A model generated the notes under the pieces. That model did not search any database, was not told the origin of the DNA, and saw nothing but the letters and a program-made list of their open reading frames with translations. 64,000 nt of DNA from Streptomyces sp. NRRL S-37 (GTDB lineage: Bacteria; Actinomycetota; Actinomycetes; Streptomycetales; Streptomycetaceae), in NCBI RefSeq assembly GCF_000721605.1, contig NZ_JOIZ01000018.1:57822-121821 (forward strand), written 5' to 3'. A program made the translations under genes and the position numbers. Of the stretch, positions 27,446-35,567 are shown piece after piece (the stretch's first letter is position 1; every line of letters starts with the position of its first letter).

Positions 27446-27868
27446 TCAGGCGATGGACGCCGAAATGACGGCGGAGACCGCGAGGTTGCAGGACGCCGTC
27501 ACCCAGACCGCCGGGTGGGGTTCGGGCTCGACCAGCGTGGCACCCAGGCGCCCCGGGGTGATGAGGTCCACCACCAGGAACGCCACGGCCATCATCACCA
27601 GCCCCAGCACACCGAACGCCGCGGTCGACGCCAGCCCCTTGCCGAAGTCCTCGTACGTCGTCCAGATCGACGTGAACACGATCCCGCCGATGCCGAGCAG
27701 CGCGGAGCTCAGCACCAGCGCGGCGTTGCGGTTGCGCTCCTGCCAGATCTGCCGGCCGAGCTTTCCGGGCGTCAGCACGTCGACCAGGACGATGCCGAGG
27801 ACCAGCAGGACCAGTCCGAGTGCGCCGTAGGCGGTGGCCCGGCCGAGTCCGTTGACGATGTCGCTCAT
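27446..27868 (-). CDS. DUF350 small membrane protein
   Basis: 140 residues from the ATG at 27868. Two similar halves, each with two helices, carry the DUF350 repeat: GLVLLVLGIVLVDVLTPGKL and GLVMMAVAFLVVDLITPGRL. Four transmembrane segments with short loops are predicted. Function unknown, although family members often lie near glutathionylspermidine-synthase-like or polyamine genes; none is visible here. Upstream (89 bases) is the start-distal end of a pseudogene on the same strand. Confidence 0.82.
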   Translation of the reverse strand: MSDIVNGLGRATAYGALGLVLLVLGIVLVDVLTPGKLGRQIWQERNRNAALVLSSALLGIGGIVFTSIWTTYEDFGKGLASTAAFGVLGLVMMAVAFLVVDLITPGRLGATLVEPEPHPAVWVTASCNLAVSAVISASIA

Positions 27869-27957
27869 GGGGTTGCCGGCTCCGTAGGGTGAGTGATCGC
27901 GGTCAAGGGCGAGCAAAATGTAGCGCACCCGTTCGGCGCCTTGACCTGCTGCCCCCG

Positions 27958-28784
27958 TCATCCTCCGGCGCCGATGTCGTCGGCGCGGGCGACGAAGTGC
28001 GCGGCGCCGCCGCCGATCCGGTAGAGGAAGGCGCCGCCGTCCCGGTCGGCGGCGTAGAACTGGCCGCCGGGATCGTAGGAGAACCGGCGGGTGATGCCCT
28101 GCCAAGGGGCGCGCAGCAGTTCGGAGCGGAGGGCGGAGGGGCCGTCGGCGCCGGCGTCGGCCAGGCCGTGGACGGCGAACCGCACGGCGTCGTAGGCCTC
28201 GGCCGCCCAGGGCGCGGGGGAGTCGCCGTGACGTTCGCGGTGGGCGGCGGCGAAGGCCCGCAGGTGCGGGTCCGCGCCGGCGTCGGCGTAGGCGGTGCCC
28301 ACCATCCAGCCCTCCGCCTCGGCGAGGAAGCGGCCGCCGAGCACCGGTTCCTCCGCGTGACGGTGAGGGACACGTACACGGGCTCCTTGTCCTTCGTCGC
28401 CGGCAGCACGAACGCCCGGGTGAGACTGGCCGGCACCCCGTCCGGCAGCGGCTCGCGACGCCACAGGCAGTCGTCGCCGAGCACCGCCCACCGGGACGGA
28501 TCGCTCTCGTACGGCTCGCCCTTGCGGAAACCGACGCCGAAGTAGTCGGGACGTACGGGGAGTCCGCGCACGAACTCGACCGCCTCGGCCCGGGTGGCGG
28601 GTGCCCGGTCCTCCGCCACGGTGTACGGACCGGAGGAGGACGGCCCGGAACCCGGTTCACCCGTCGTGCTTGCGCCTCCCTGTGACGGCTTCCGGGCGCC
28701 GGTGTCCCCGTCGGGGCCACCGGTGCACCCCACCAGCATCAGCGTCCCCGCCACCGCGGCCACAACCGGTCTGTGCGCGATCAT
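27958..28784 (-). pseudogene. Chimeric, frame-broken lipoprotein/substrate-binding-protein gene
   Basis: The 5' part (28784 down to about 28350) encodes an exported lipoprotein: Met, hydrophobic core, lipobox LVGC, a Gly/Ser-rich linker, then a domain with RAEAVEFVRGLPVRPDYFGV and a VYVSLTV strand. There the frame loses codon bias. A different frame then carries a typical periplasmic-binding-protein C-terminus: GGRFLAEAEGWMVGTAYADA, APWAAEAYDAVRFAVHGLA, and an FSYDPGGQFY-type end, stopping at 27958. The two halves appear to come from different families, the second as found in kinase-linked or branched-chain-type binding proteins. A deletion that joined two neighbouring genes out of frame is the simplest account; a sequencing frameshift is less likely because the families differ. 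Confidence 0.65.
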
Positions 28785-28966
28785 GTCCCGCCCCCGCTCC
28801 CCAACGGCCGGCCCCCACGTGAACAGTGTGGCCCACGGCAGGGCGGCAGGGTAACAACTCGACTGTACGGAAAGGTAGTTGAGTGAATTCGTCGTCAGGG
28901 AGTCATATCCGCGCGCATCCGGGGCATCCGGTGTTCCACCGGACGGACCGTGAAGGAGAACCGGCC

Positions 28967-29323
28967 ATGAGCAGCGGCAGCCGCACCCTCACCGCCCTGT
29001 ACGTCGCCGTCGCCCTCTGGCTCTCCTTCTGCACCGTGCGCACCTGGGGCACCGTCCCCCTGTGGACCACCCTCGCGATGGCGGTCGCCTCCCTCGCCCC
29101 CGTGATCGGGATCGTGCGGGAGACGGTCATCGCCGACGAGCGGCGCGCCGTCGCCGTCCTCCGGGAACGGCAGGGGCGCCGGGCCGCGTGGCGCGACGCG
29201 GTGGCCGCCGCGGTCGCGCAGGCCGAGGTGGAGGCCGCCTGCTGCGAACGCTGGTGGACGTCGTGCGCGACCGAGCACGACCCCGCCTGCGCGCACCGGA
29301 CCTCGTGGGGCACGACGGCCTGA
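28967..29323 (+). CDS. Small membrane-associated protein of unknown function
   Basis: 118 residues from the ATG at 28967, eight bases after GAAGGAGA. Two hydrophobic helices at ~8-25 and ~32-50 are followed by an Arg/Glu/Ala-rich helix (ERRAVAVLRERQGRRAAWRD) and a tail with several Cys (ACCERWWTSCATEHDPACAH) that might bind metal or form disulfides. I do not recognise the family. The stop codon lies in the first copy of a 19-base tandem duplication. Confidence 0.65.
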   Translation: MSSGSRTLTALYVAVALWLSFCTVRTWGTVPLWTTLAMAVASLAPVIGIVRETVIADERRAVAVLRERQGRRAAWRDAVAAAVAQAEVEAACCERWWTSCATEHDPACAHRTSWGTTA

Positions 29324-29344
29324 ACGGGGCACGACGGCCTGAAC
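29307..29344 (+). repeat. Perfect 19-base tandem duplication across a stop codon
   Basis: GGGGCACGACGGCCTGAAC occurs at 29307-29325 and again at 29326-29344. The TGA of the upstream small gene is inside the first copy. It is probably a recent replication slippage. Confidence 0.8.
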
Positions 29345-29379
29345 AGGGCCCGGCGGCGGTCTCCCGCGCGCCTCCGACA

Positions 29380-29395
29380 TCTGGTCTGGACCAGA
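29380..29395. promoter_or_regulatory. DasR-like (dre) operator upstream of the GH16 glucanase
   Basis: TCTGGTCTGGACCAGA is a 16-base palindrome with perfect 7-base arms. It matches the DasR consensus (about ACTGGTCTAGACCACT) closely: TGGTCT at the left half and GACCA at the right. DasR is the GntR-type regulator of N-acetylglucosamine and chitin use in Streptomyces, and also controls development and antibiotic genes. It lies just before the -35 box. Confidence 0.65.
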
Positions 29396-29398
29396 CTC

Positions 29399-29427
29399 TT
29401 GACGCCGCCTTATCTCACTTCTTAAAT
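29399..29427 (+). promoter_or_regulatory. Promoter of the GH16 gene
   Basis: TTGACG at 29399-29404 and TTAAAT at 29422-29427 are 17 bases apart, a good vegetative (HrdB-type) match, about 80 bases before the ATG. The DasR-like site ends three bases upstream of the -35, an arrangement suited to repression. Confidence 0.6.
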
Positions 29428-29505
29428 CAAGTGGTTGTACCTCCACCCCCACAACCACGGTCGGCGCACCCGTACATCCGGGTCGCCGTACGGAAAGGGA
29501 GAGCC

Positions 29506-30738
29506 ATGTCCTCTCCGCGCAGACTCCGCAGATGGCTGATCACCGCGATGTCGGCCGCGCTCGTCGCCTCCGGTGCGGCGGGCACCGCGACGGCCGAACC
29601 GGCCGATGCCACGGCCGCGGCCGCCGTGACCTTCTCGGACACCTTCGACGGTCCCGCCGGCGCCGCGGTCGACTCCTCGAAGTGGCAGATCGAGACCGGC
29701 GACAACGTCAACAACCACGAGCGGCAGTACTACACGTCCGGCAACAAGAACGCCGCCCTGGACGGCCAGGGCCACCTGGTCATCACCGCCCGCAAGGAGA
29801 ACCCGGCCAACTACCAGTGCTGGTACGGCACCTGCCAGTACACCTCGGCCCGGCTCAACACCTCCGGCAGGTTCACCGCGCAGTACGGGCACGTCGAGGC
29901 GCGGATGAAGGTGCCGCGCGGGCAGGGCATGTGGCCCGCGTTCTGGATGCTGGGCACGCCGGTCAACTGGCCGGACTCGGGCGAGATCGACATCATGGAG
30001 AACGTCGGCTTCGAACCCTCCACGATCCACGGCACGATCCACGGCCCCGGCTACTCCGGCTCCGGCGGCATCGGCGCCGGCTACACCCTGCCGGGCGGCC
30101 AGGCCTTCGCGGACGCCTTCCACACCTTCGCCGTCGACTGGGCACCGGACTCGATCACCTGGTCCGTGGACGGCAACGTCTACCAGCGGCGCACCCCCGC
30201 CGACCTCGGCGGGAAGCAGTGGGTGTTCAACAAGCCGTACTTCCTGATCCTCAACCTGGCGGTGGGCGGCTACTGGCCCGGCGACCCGGACGGCTCCACC
30301 GCCTTCCCGCAGCAACTCGTCGTGGACCACGTGTCGGTGACGACCGGCGACTCGTCCACCGGCGGCGCGATCCGCGGTCTGGCCGGCAAGTGCGTCGACG
30401 TCGCCGGGGCGAACACCGCCAACGGCACCCCCGTACAGCTCTACGACTGCAACGGCACCTCCGCCCAGAACTGGACCGTGGGCTCCGACGGCACCATCCG
30501 CGCCCTCGGCAAGTGCCTGGACGTCGCCTCGGGCGGCACGGCCGACGGTACGCCCGTCCAGCTGTGGGACTGCAACGGCACCGCCGCCCAGAAATGGGTC
30601 GTCACCGCCGCCCGCGACATCGTCAACCCGCAGGCCGACAAGTGCCTGGACGTGACCGGCAACAACTCCGCCAACGCCACCCGGCTGCAGATCTGGACCT
30701 GCACCGGCGCGGCCAACCAGAAGTGGACCGTCGGCTGA
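29506..30738 (+). CDS. Secreted GH16 endo-beta-1,3(-1,4)-glucanase with ricin-type (CBM13) domain
   Basis: 410 residues from the ATG at 29506 after AAAGGGAGA. A signal peptide (RRLRRW, hydrophobic core, cleavage near TATAEP) precedes the GH16 jelly-roll at ~40-280. The catalytic motif GEIDIMENVG gives the nucleophile Glu160 and acid/base Glu165, in the form usual for laminarinases; GMWPAFWML and QYGHVEARMKVP are supporting strands. The C-terminal ~125 residues form a beta-trefoil with three QNW/QKW repeats, a galactose- or glucan-binding module. It would digest beta-1,3-glucan of fungal or algal walls. Likely monocistronic, under DasR-type control. Confidence 0.93.
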   Translation: MSSPRRLRRWLITAMSAALVASGAAGTATAEPADATAAAAVTFSDTFDGPAGAAVDSSKWQIETGDNVNNHERQYYTSGNKNAALDGQGHLVITARKENPANYQCWYGTCQYTSARLNTSGRFTAQYGHVEARMKVPRGQGMWPAFWMLGTPVNWPDSGEIDIMENVGFEPSTIHGTIHGPGYSGSGGIGAGYTLPGGQAFADAFHTFAVDWAPDSITWSVDGNVYQRRTPADLGGKQWVFNKPYFLILNLAVGGYWPGDPDGSTAFPQQLVVDHVSVTTGDSSTGGAIRGLAGKCVDVAGANTANGTPVQLYDCNGTSAQNWTVGSDGTIRALGKCLDVASGGTADGTPVQLWDCNGTAAQKWVVTAARDIVNPQADKCLDVTGNNSANATRLQIWTCTGAANQKWTVG

Positions 30739-30752
30739 ACCGACGGTGCCGG

Positions 30753-30796
30753 ACACACCGCTGCCCCGGACCGGCCGGTCCGGGGCAGCGGTGTGT
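30753..30796. terminator. 44-base perfect palindrome between convergent genes
   Basis: Bases 30753-30774 are the exact complement of 30775-30796 (ACACACCGCTGCCCCGGACC at the left). It lies between the GH16 stop (30738) and the metallophosphoesterase stop (30806) and would terminate both. Confidence 0.85.
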
Positions 30797-30805
30797 CTCA
30801 GCCGG

Positions 30806-33800
30806 TCACCGCCGGGTTCCGGCGGACGTGAACCACGGGTAGCCGGGGACGCCGGGGCCCCAGTCGCCGGGTCGGCCGCCCGCGTCCTTGGTCACGAAGA
30901 CGCTCGGCTCGGACGCGGTCACGCCGCCGCCCGCCGAACGCGCCGTGACGAACCACGCGTGGGCCGTGCCCGGCTTGAGGTTCCTCCAGGTCACCGAGGC
31001 GGTCCCACCGGAGCCGGCCCTGTCCCGGCCGATGACGCGCACCGGGTCGTACAGCGCCAGCGAGTCCGTCCTGAACGACGTGGTGCGGGTGTCGAGGTCC
31101 ACCGGCAGCACCATGTTGTCCTCGGTGCCGTCGTAGCGGTGGTCCGCGTCGTACTCGGTGGCGCCGAACTCGTCGAGCAGCGGCGAGTAGGTGTCCACCG
31201 TCAGCTCGGACCGGTCGACGTCGAACTGCAGCATCCGGAAGAAGCTCGAACCGAACCGGAGCTGGTCGTCGGGCTGGTAGCCGCCCACTTCGGTCAGTCC
31301 GAGCCGGTCGGCGGACACGGTGTAGAACTGGTAGTCCGCGAGGAGTTCGACGACCCCGTGGGACACCTCGCCCACCTTGGGCTTCACGTTGGTGCCGACA
31401 CCGTGTTCGTGACCGGCGAGGATCAGGAACACGTTCGGGTTGTCCTGCACCACCGTCTTGTACAGCATCGCTCCGTCGGGCGCGGAGAACCGGGCGCCGC
31501 GTCCGTCCGGGCTGTCGCTCGGCGCGAGGTAGTCGTGCGAGAGCAGGATGCCGTTGCGGTCGGGGTAGCGGGCGAAGACGGAGGCGGCCCACGCGGCCTC
31601 CTCCTTCGTCACCCCGTACGACAGGCCCACGACGACGAAGTCGACACCGCCGGCGGAGAACAGGTCGTAGTGGTTCTGGTTGTCGCCCGGCTTCCAGGGG
31701 CCGCCGTACTCGGCGTGCCGCCAGCCGTCGGACAGCGCCTGGTAGCGGTCCGGTCCGTAGTACCGGTTGTAGAGGGCGTCCGGCCCGTTCTCGGTGCCCG
31801 ACTGGTTGTCGTGGTTGCCCGCGATCACACCGTTCGGGACGCCGGCGTCGTCGAGGATCCGCTGCTGCCGGGAGGACACCTCCATCTCGCCCACGACCTG
31901 CCGCTGGGTGGCCTCGTCGGCGGGCTTGCGGATGTTGTTCTCGATGATGTCGCCGGTGTGGGCCACGTACGCGATCTTCCGCTCGTCCTTGTGGGCGGCG
32001 ATCCAGCGCGTGACGTCCCCGTACGCCTTCTCCCACACCGCGCGTTCCGCGGCCGTCTCCTGCTCCACCGCGCCCTCGGAGAGGTACTGCGTGTCGGTGA
32101 AGTGGACGATCGAGAAGTCGTAGGAGTCCGGGTCGGCGAACCGGTCCGGGTCACCGGCCTCGATGTCGTCGGCGAACGGGTCCTCCCCGGTCACCATGAC
32201 ATGCACCCGCTGCCGGTCGACGTACGCGCGGTCGACGACCGCCGTGAGCACGGTGTTCCCGTCGGCGGCGCCCCGGGCGCTCGTCAGCACGTCCCAGCGC
32301 TTCGCCGCGGTGTTCCACACGCGCAGCGCGGCGAGCCGTTCGGGGTCGATGACACCCTCCCAGCGCAGCACCGGCGCGTCGGTACGGCCCTTCACCGGGA
32401 CGTCGAAGCGCTGGTAGGTGACCTCCTGGGCGGCGGGCGCGTCGAGGATCCTGCCGTCGGCGGGCGCGAGGCCGGTGGCCTTCACCCGGCGCTCGCCCGG
32501 CACCCGCAGCGTCGTGGGGACGGCGTCCGCGGTCCCCTGGTACACCTGCCGCGGCGTGAGGATCTCGGCCTCGGAGAACGTGGCGCTCACCGTGCCCCCG
32601 TCGGGCTCGGCCACCTCGGCCGACAGCCGGACGCTGCGGCCCGCGTCGGTCGTGCCGGCCTTCGGGGTGAGGCCCTTGGGCGTGTCCGGGATGCCGGCGG
32701 AGGTGAACCTCACCTCGCGGGTGCCGGTGTTGCCGAGGCCGTCGGTGCCGGACACCGACAGGGTGTGGGCGCCGGCGGACAGTCCGGGACCGATGGCCGT
32801 GCCGGGTTCGACCGGCTTGCCGTCGAGCTTCACCGACGGTCCTTCGACCACGCCGGACGCGTCCTCCAGCCGTACGTCGAGCACGACCGACGCGGTGATC
32901 CGCTGCCCGGCGGCCGGGACACTGGTGGTGACCTCGGGCGCCGAGTTGTCGGTGACCAGCGTGCGCGTGGCCTTCTTCCCGGACCGGGAGACCGCGGCCA
33001 GGGTGTGCGCGCCGTCGTCGATCCGCCGGGTGTCGAGGTCGGCGCGCAGCCCCTGGGCCGGGCCCTCGACGAAGAACTCGAGGTCGATCTCGGTCAGCGG
33101 GTTGACGTTGTCCCCGCAGTTCCCGTCCCCCAGACTGTACGAGCCCTTGAGCATCCGTCCGGCGGCGGTGCCGCTCGCCGGGGTGAGGGTGATGCCGGAG
33201 ACGGCGAAGTCGTCACGGTTGTCCCCGCACGAGGCGGGGAACGTGCCGGCGACGAAGTCGACGGTGTTCCAGCCGGGTTCGAGCCACTCGTTGGGGAAGG
33301 CCAGGTCGACGTGGCGTCCGGCGAAGTCGCTCTCCAGCACCTGCTTGCGGCCGTTCACCAGGACGTGGTTGCCGTAGCGGGCCTCGATCGAGTTGCCGCC
33401 CACGGTGAAGCCGAGGGTGGCGGTTCCGGTGCCGAGGGTGTCGCTGACGTGCACGGCCGGGGCGTCGATCGAGTAGTGCAGCTCGGCCTCCCGCAGCCGG
33501 GTGTCACCGCTGCCGCAGGAACCGTCGCCCAGGGCGTAGGAGTCCGCGATGTCCCGGCCCGTGACGGTGCCGCCGTCCAGGGCGAGTCCGAGGCGCGCGA
33601 TGTCGAAGTCGTCGCGGTTGTCGCCGCAGCTCTCCCGGTACGCGCTGGTGACGACCTTGATGACGTTGTCCCCGGGCATCAGATGACGGGCCGGGATCGC
33701 GATCTCCACCCGCTGGCTCACCCAGGTGCCGCCCAGGTCGATCCGCTTGCCGTTGACCAACAGGTGGTTGTCGTACTTATCGTCGATCGAGTTCGACCCG

Positions 33801-34768
33801 ACGTCGAAGGAGAAGACGGCCGCGCCGCTGCCCAGGTGCGCCTCGGTGACGGGCGCCGCACCGTCCACGGTCAGCGACTTGACGCCGCCGTCGGTTCCGG
33901 CGGGAAGGCTCGCGGACACCGTCCGCGGGCCGGCCACCAGCGTGCCGTCCTCGGGCAGCAGCCGGGGCGCGCCGGCGGGCGCGTTGTTGACGGTCACGTC
34001 GTTCTCGACCGTCTTGCCCGACGCGGTGGTCGCGCTGAGGACGTGGGCGCCGTTGCGGAGCCTCGTGGTGTCCAGGTCGGCGCGCAGCCCGGTGGTGCCC
34101 CGCGGGTCGGACAGGGCGAAGAAGGTGAGGGTCGCCTTCGTCCGCAGGCTGGTGTTGGTGCCGCAGCTGCCGTCGCCGAAGGAGTAGGTGTACTCGTTCT
34201 CCTCGCCGTCGGCCCGCTCGCCGAGCAGCTCCAGGGCGATGTCCGAGAGCACGAAGTCGTCGTGGTTGGTGCCGCAGGAGCTCTCGACGGTCCCGGCGAC
34301 GACCTCGATCGTGTTCTCGCCCTTGACCAGGTGCTCGTTGGGTATCTCGATCGTGCCCCGCTCGTTGACGAGGTCGCCGATGTCGGCCCGGTAGTCGCCG
34401 TTGACCACGATGTGGTTGTGGTAGCGGGCCTCCGTCGAGTTGGAGCCGACGTCGAAGGTGAGCCGGGACACCCCGACCGTGCGCTCCGCGCCGACCTTCT
34501 TCCCGTCGACCGCCAGCCTGGTCACGGAGTCACCGGCCAGTGTCGGTGTGGCCGCGAGGTGTTCGGTGCCCTCCAGATAGGTCCCGTCACGCGGGACCAG
34601 GTCCGGCAGGCTCGACTCCGCTTCCGGACCCGTCTGCTCCGCGGGCGGCTTCGGGGCCGCCTGTGCCGCCGTGGTGCCGCTCGCCAGGAGCAGCGCCGCG
34701 AGCACCACTCCCATGAGCCGCGCCCCGGATCCGCCGCCCTGCCGTCTTCGCCGCTGTCCTGTCCGCAT
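30806..34768 (-). CDS. Giant secreted metallophosphoesterase with three Cys-bearing tandem modules
   Basis: 1,320 residues from the ATG at 34768 (GGGAGGG upstream); the frame extends to 34810 without a better site. Signal peptide ~1-37. Three related modules of ~100 core residues occupy about 105-203, 321-419 and 453-553. Each has VGSNS/VGGNS, ARY-NH-VNG-type loop, SCGxNxDDF and GDGSCG/GDGNCG. Beta-sandwich linkers (~605-700 and 705-800) follow. The catalytic metallophosphoesterase domain is at ~885-1180 with His889/Asp892, HTGD (937-940), GNHD (984-987), SHD near 1078 and GHEH (1119-1122), i.e. a full two-metal set. The C-terminus has a fibronectin-like strand set. Probably an extracellular phosphodiesterase or nucleotidase bound to a polymer; the modules are unknown to me. 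Confidence 0.82.
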   Translation of the reverse strand: MRTGQRRRRQGGGSGARLMGVVLAALLLASGTTAAQAAPKPPAEQTGPEAESSLPDLVPRDGTYLEGTEHLAATPTLAGDSVTRLAVDGKKVGAERTVGVSRLTFDVGSNSTEARYHNHIVVNGDYRADIGDLVNERGTIEIPNEHLVKGENTIEVVAGTVESSCGTNHDDFVLSDIALELLGERADGEENEYTYSFGDGSCGTNTSLRTKATLTFFALSDPRGTTGLRADLDTTRLRNGAHVLSATTASGKTVENDVTVNNAPAGAPRLLPEDGTLVAGPRTVSASLPAGTDGGVKSLTVDGAAPVTEAHLGSGAAVFSFDVGSNSIDDKYDNHLLVNGKRIDLGGTWVSQRVEIAIPARHLMPGDNVIKVVTSAYRESCGDNRDDFDIARLGLALDGGTVTGRDIADSYALGDGSCGSGDTRLREAELHYSIDAPAVHVSDTLGTGTATLGFTVGGNSIEARYGNHVLVNGRKQVLESDFAGRHVDLAFPNEWLEPGWNTVDFVAGTFPASCGDNRDDFAVSGITLTPASGTAAGRMLKGSYSLGDGNCGDNVNPLTEIDLEFFVEGPAQGLRADLDTRRIDDGAHTLAAVSRSGKKATRTLVTDNSAPEVTTSVPAAGQRITASVVLDVRLEDASGVVEGPSVKLDGKPVEPGTAIGPGLSAGAHTLSVSGTDGLGNTGTREVRFTSAGIPDTPKGLTPKAGTTDAGRSVRLSAEVAEPDGGTVSATFSEAEILTPRQVYQGTADAVPTTLRVPGERRVKATGLAPADGRILDAPAAQEVTYQRFDVPVKGRTDAPVLRWEGVIDPERLAALRVWNTAAKRWDVLTSARGAADGNTVLTAVVDRAYVDRQRVHVMVTGEDPFADDIEAGDPDRFADPDSYDFSIVHFTDTQYLSEGAVEQETAAERAVWEKAYGDVTRWIAAHKDERKIAYVAHTGDIIENNIRKPADEATQRQVVGEMEVSSRQQRILDDAGVPNGVIAGNHDNQSGTENGPDALYNRYYGPDRYQALSDGWRHAEYGGPWKPGDNQNHYDLFSAGGVDFVVVGLSYGVTKEEAAWAASVFARYPDRNGILLSHDYLAPSDSPDGRGARFSAPDGAMLYKTVVQDNPNVFLILAGHEHGVGTNVKPKVGEVSHGVVELLADYQFYTVSADRLGLTEVGGYQPDDQLRFGSSFFRMLQFDVDRSELTVDTYSPLLDEFGATEYDADHRYDGTEDNMVLPVDLDTRTTSFRTDSLALYDPVRVIGRDRAGSGGTASVTWRNLKPGTAHAWFVTARSAGGGVTASEPSVFVTKDAGGRPGDWGPGVPGYPWFTSAGTRR

Positions 34769-35015
34769 CAGCAGCCGCCCTCCCTGTTCGCCGCACGATG
34801 AAGGGCACACCGGCTGATGCGGGCATGCCCATGGCGCATCCTGGGCGGCGCGGATGAACGCGGGGGGAGCGGCCGTGAACGATCAGCGGAAGGAGGTACG
34901 CGACCCGGTCGGCTTCCGGGGTTGCTTTGCTTTTCTTTTGCCGTCCGGGAACATGGTCGCGGCCGCGTCCGTTTGACCGGACGGACCGTGACAGCGACAG
35001 AAGAGGTGGCACCAA
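34769..35015. other. Divergent intergenic region
   Basis: 247 bases between the metallophosphoesterase and the TerB-like gene. Bases 34919-34945 (GGTTGCTTTGCTTTTCTTTT) are conspicuously AT/T-rich and likely mark the promoter of one of the two genes. No palindrome of note. Confidence 0.4.
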
Positions 35016-35567
35016 GTGGCGATGTTCGACCGGCTCAAGGAACAGGCCAGGGCCCTCCAGCAGTCCCAGGGCGCACGGACGGGGAGCGGACAGCAGCACG
35101 GGCACGGCTCCTCCTCGGGCGGTGGCTCCAAGGCCCAGCTGATGGGGCTGTTCAAGTCCCAGCTCGCGTCGGCCAAGGCGGAGCTCAAGAGCGGCGCCTA
35201 CCGGGACGCCAGCATGGCGATGTGCGCGCTGGTCGCCGCGGCCGACGGACGCGTCGACCCGGCCGAGCGGCAGCGCGTGGAGGAACTGATCGTCTCCAAC
35301 GAGGTGTTGCAGAACTTCCCCGCGGACCAGCTCCGCAAGCGGTTCAACGAGCACGTGGACCGGCTCACGGCCGACTTCGAGCTGGGCAAGGCCCGGGCGC
35401 TGGAGGACATCGCCAAGGCGGCGAAGAAGCCGGCCGAGGCCCGGGCCGTCGTCCAGACCGGCATGGTCGTCGCCGGGGCCGACGGCAGCTTCGAGCCGGC
35501 CGAGCAGTACGCCGTACGCGACGCCTGCTCGGCTCTCGGCCTGTCACCCGCGGAGTTCGGTATCTGA
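35016..35567 (+). CDS. TerB-like tellurite-resistance/DnaJ-type helical protein
   Basis: 183 residues from the GTG at 35016 (GAGGTGG upstream; an ATG two codons later is an alternative). The N-terminal ~38 residues are Gln/Gly/Ser/His-rich and flexible. The rest is the TerB fold: AMCALVAAADGRVDPAERQR near residue 72 and GMVVAGADGSFEPAEQYAVR near 150, the two conserved acidic DGxxDPxE metal sites. TerB proteins belong to tellurite/stress (Ter) systems, but no other ter genes are adjacent, so this is a solitary copy. The last 24 bases overlap the end of the convergent megasynthase gene. Confidence 0.83.
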   Translation: MAMFDRLKEQARALQQSQGARTGSGQQHGHGSSSGGGSKAQLMGLFKSQLASAKAELKSGAYRDASMAMCALVAAADGRVDPAERQRVEELIVSNEVLQNFPADQLRKRFNEHVDRLTADFELGKARALEDIAKAAKKPAEARAVVQTGMVVAGADGSFEPAEQYAVRDACSALGLSPAEFGI

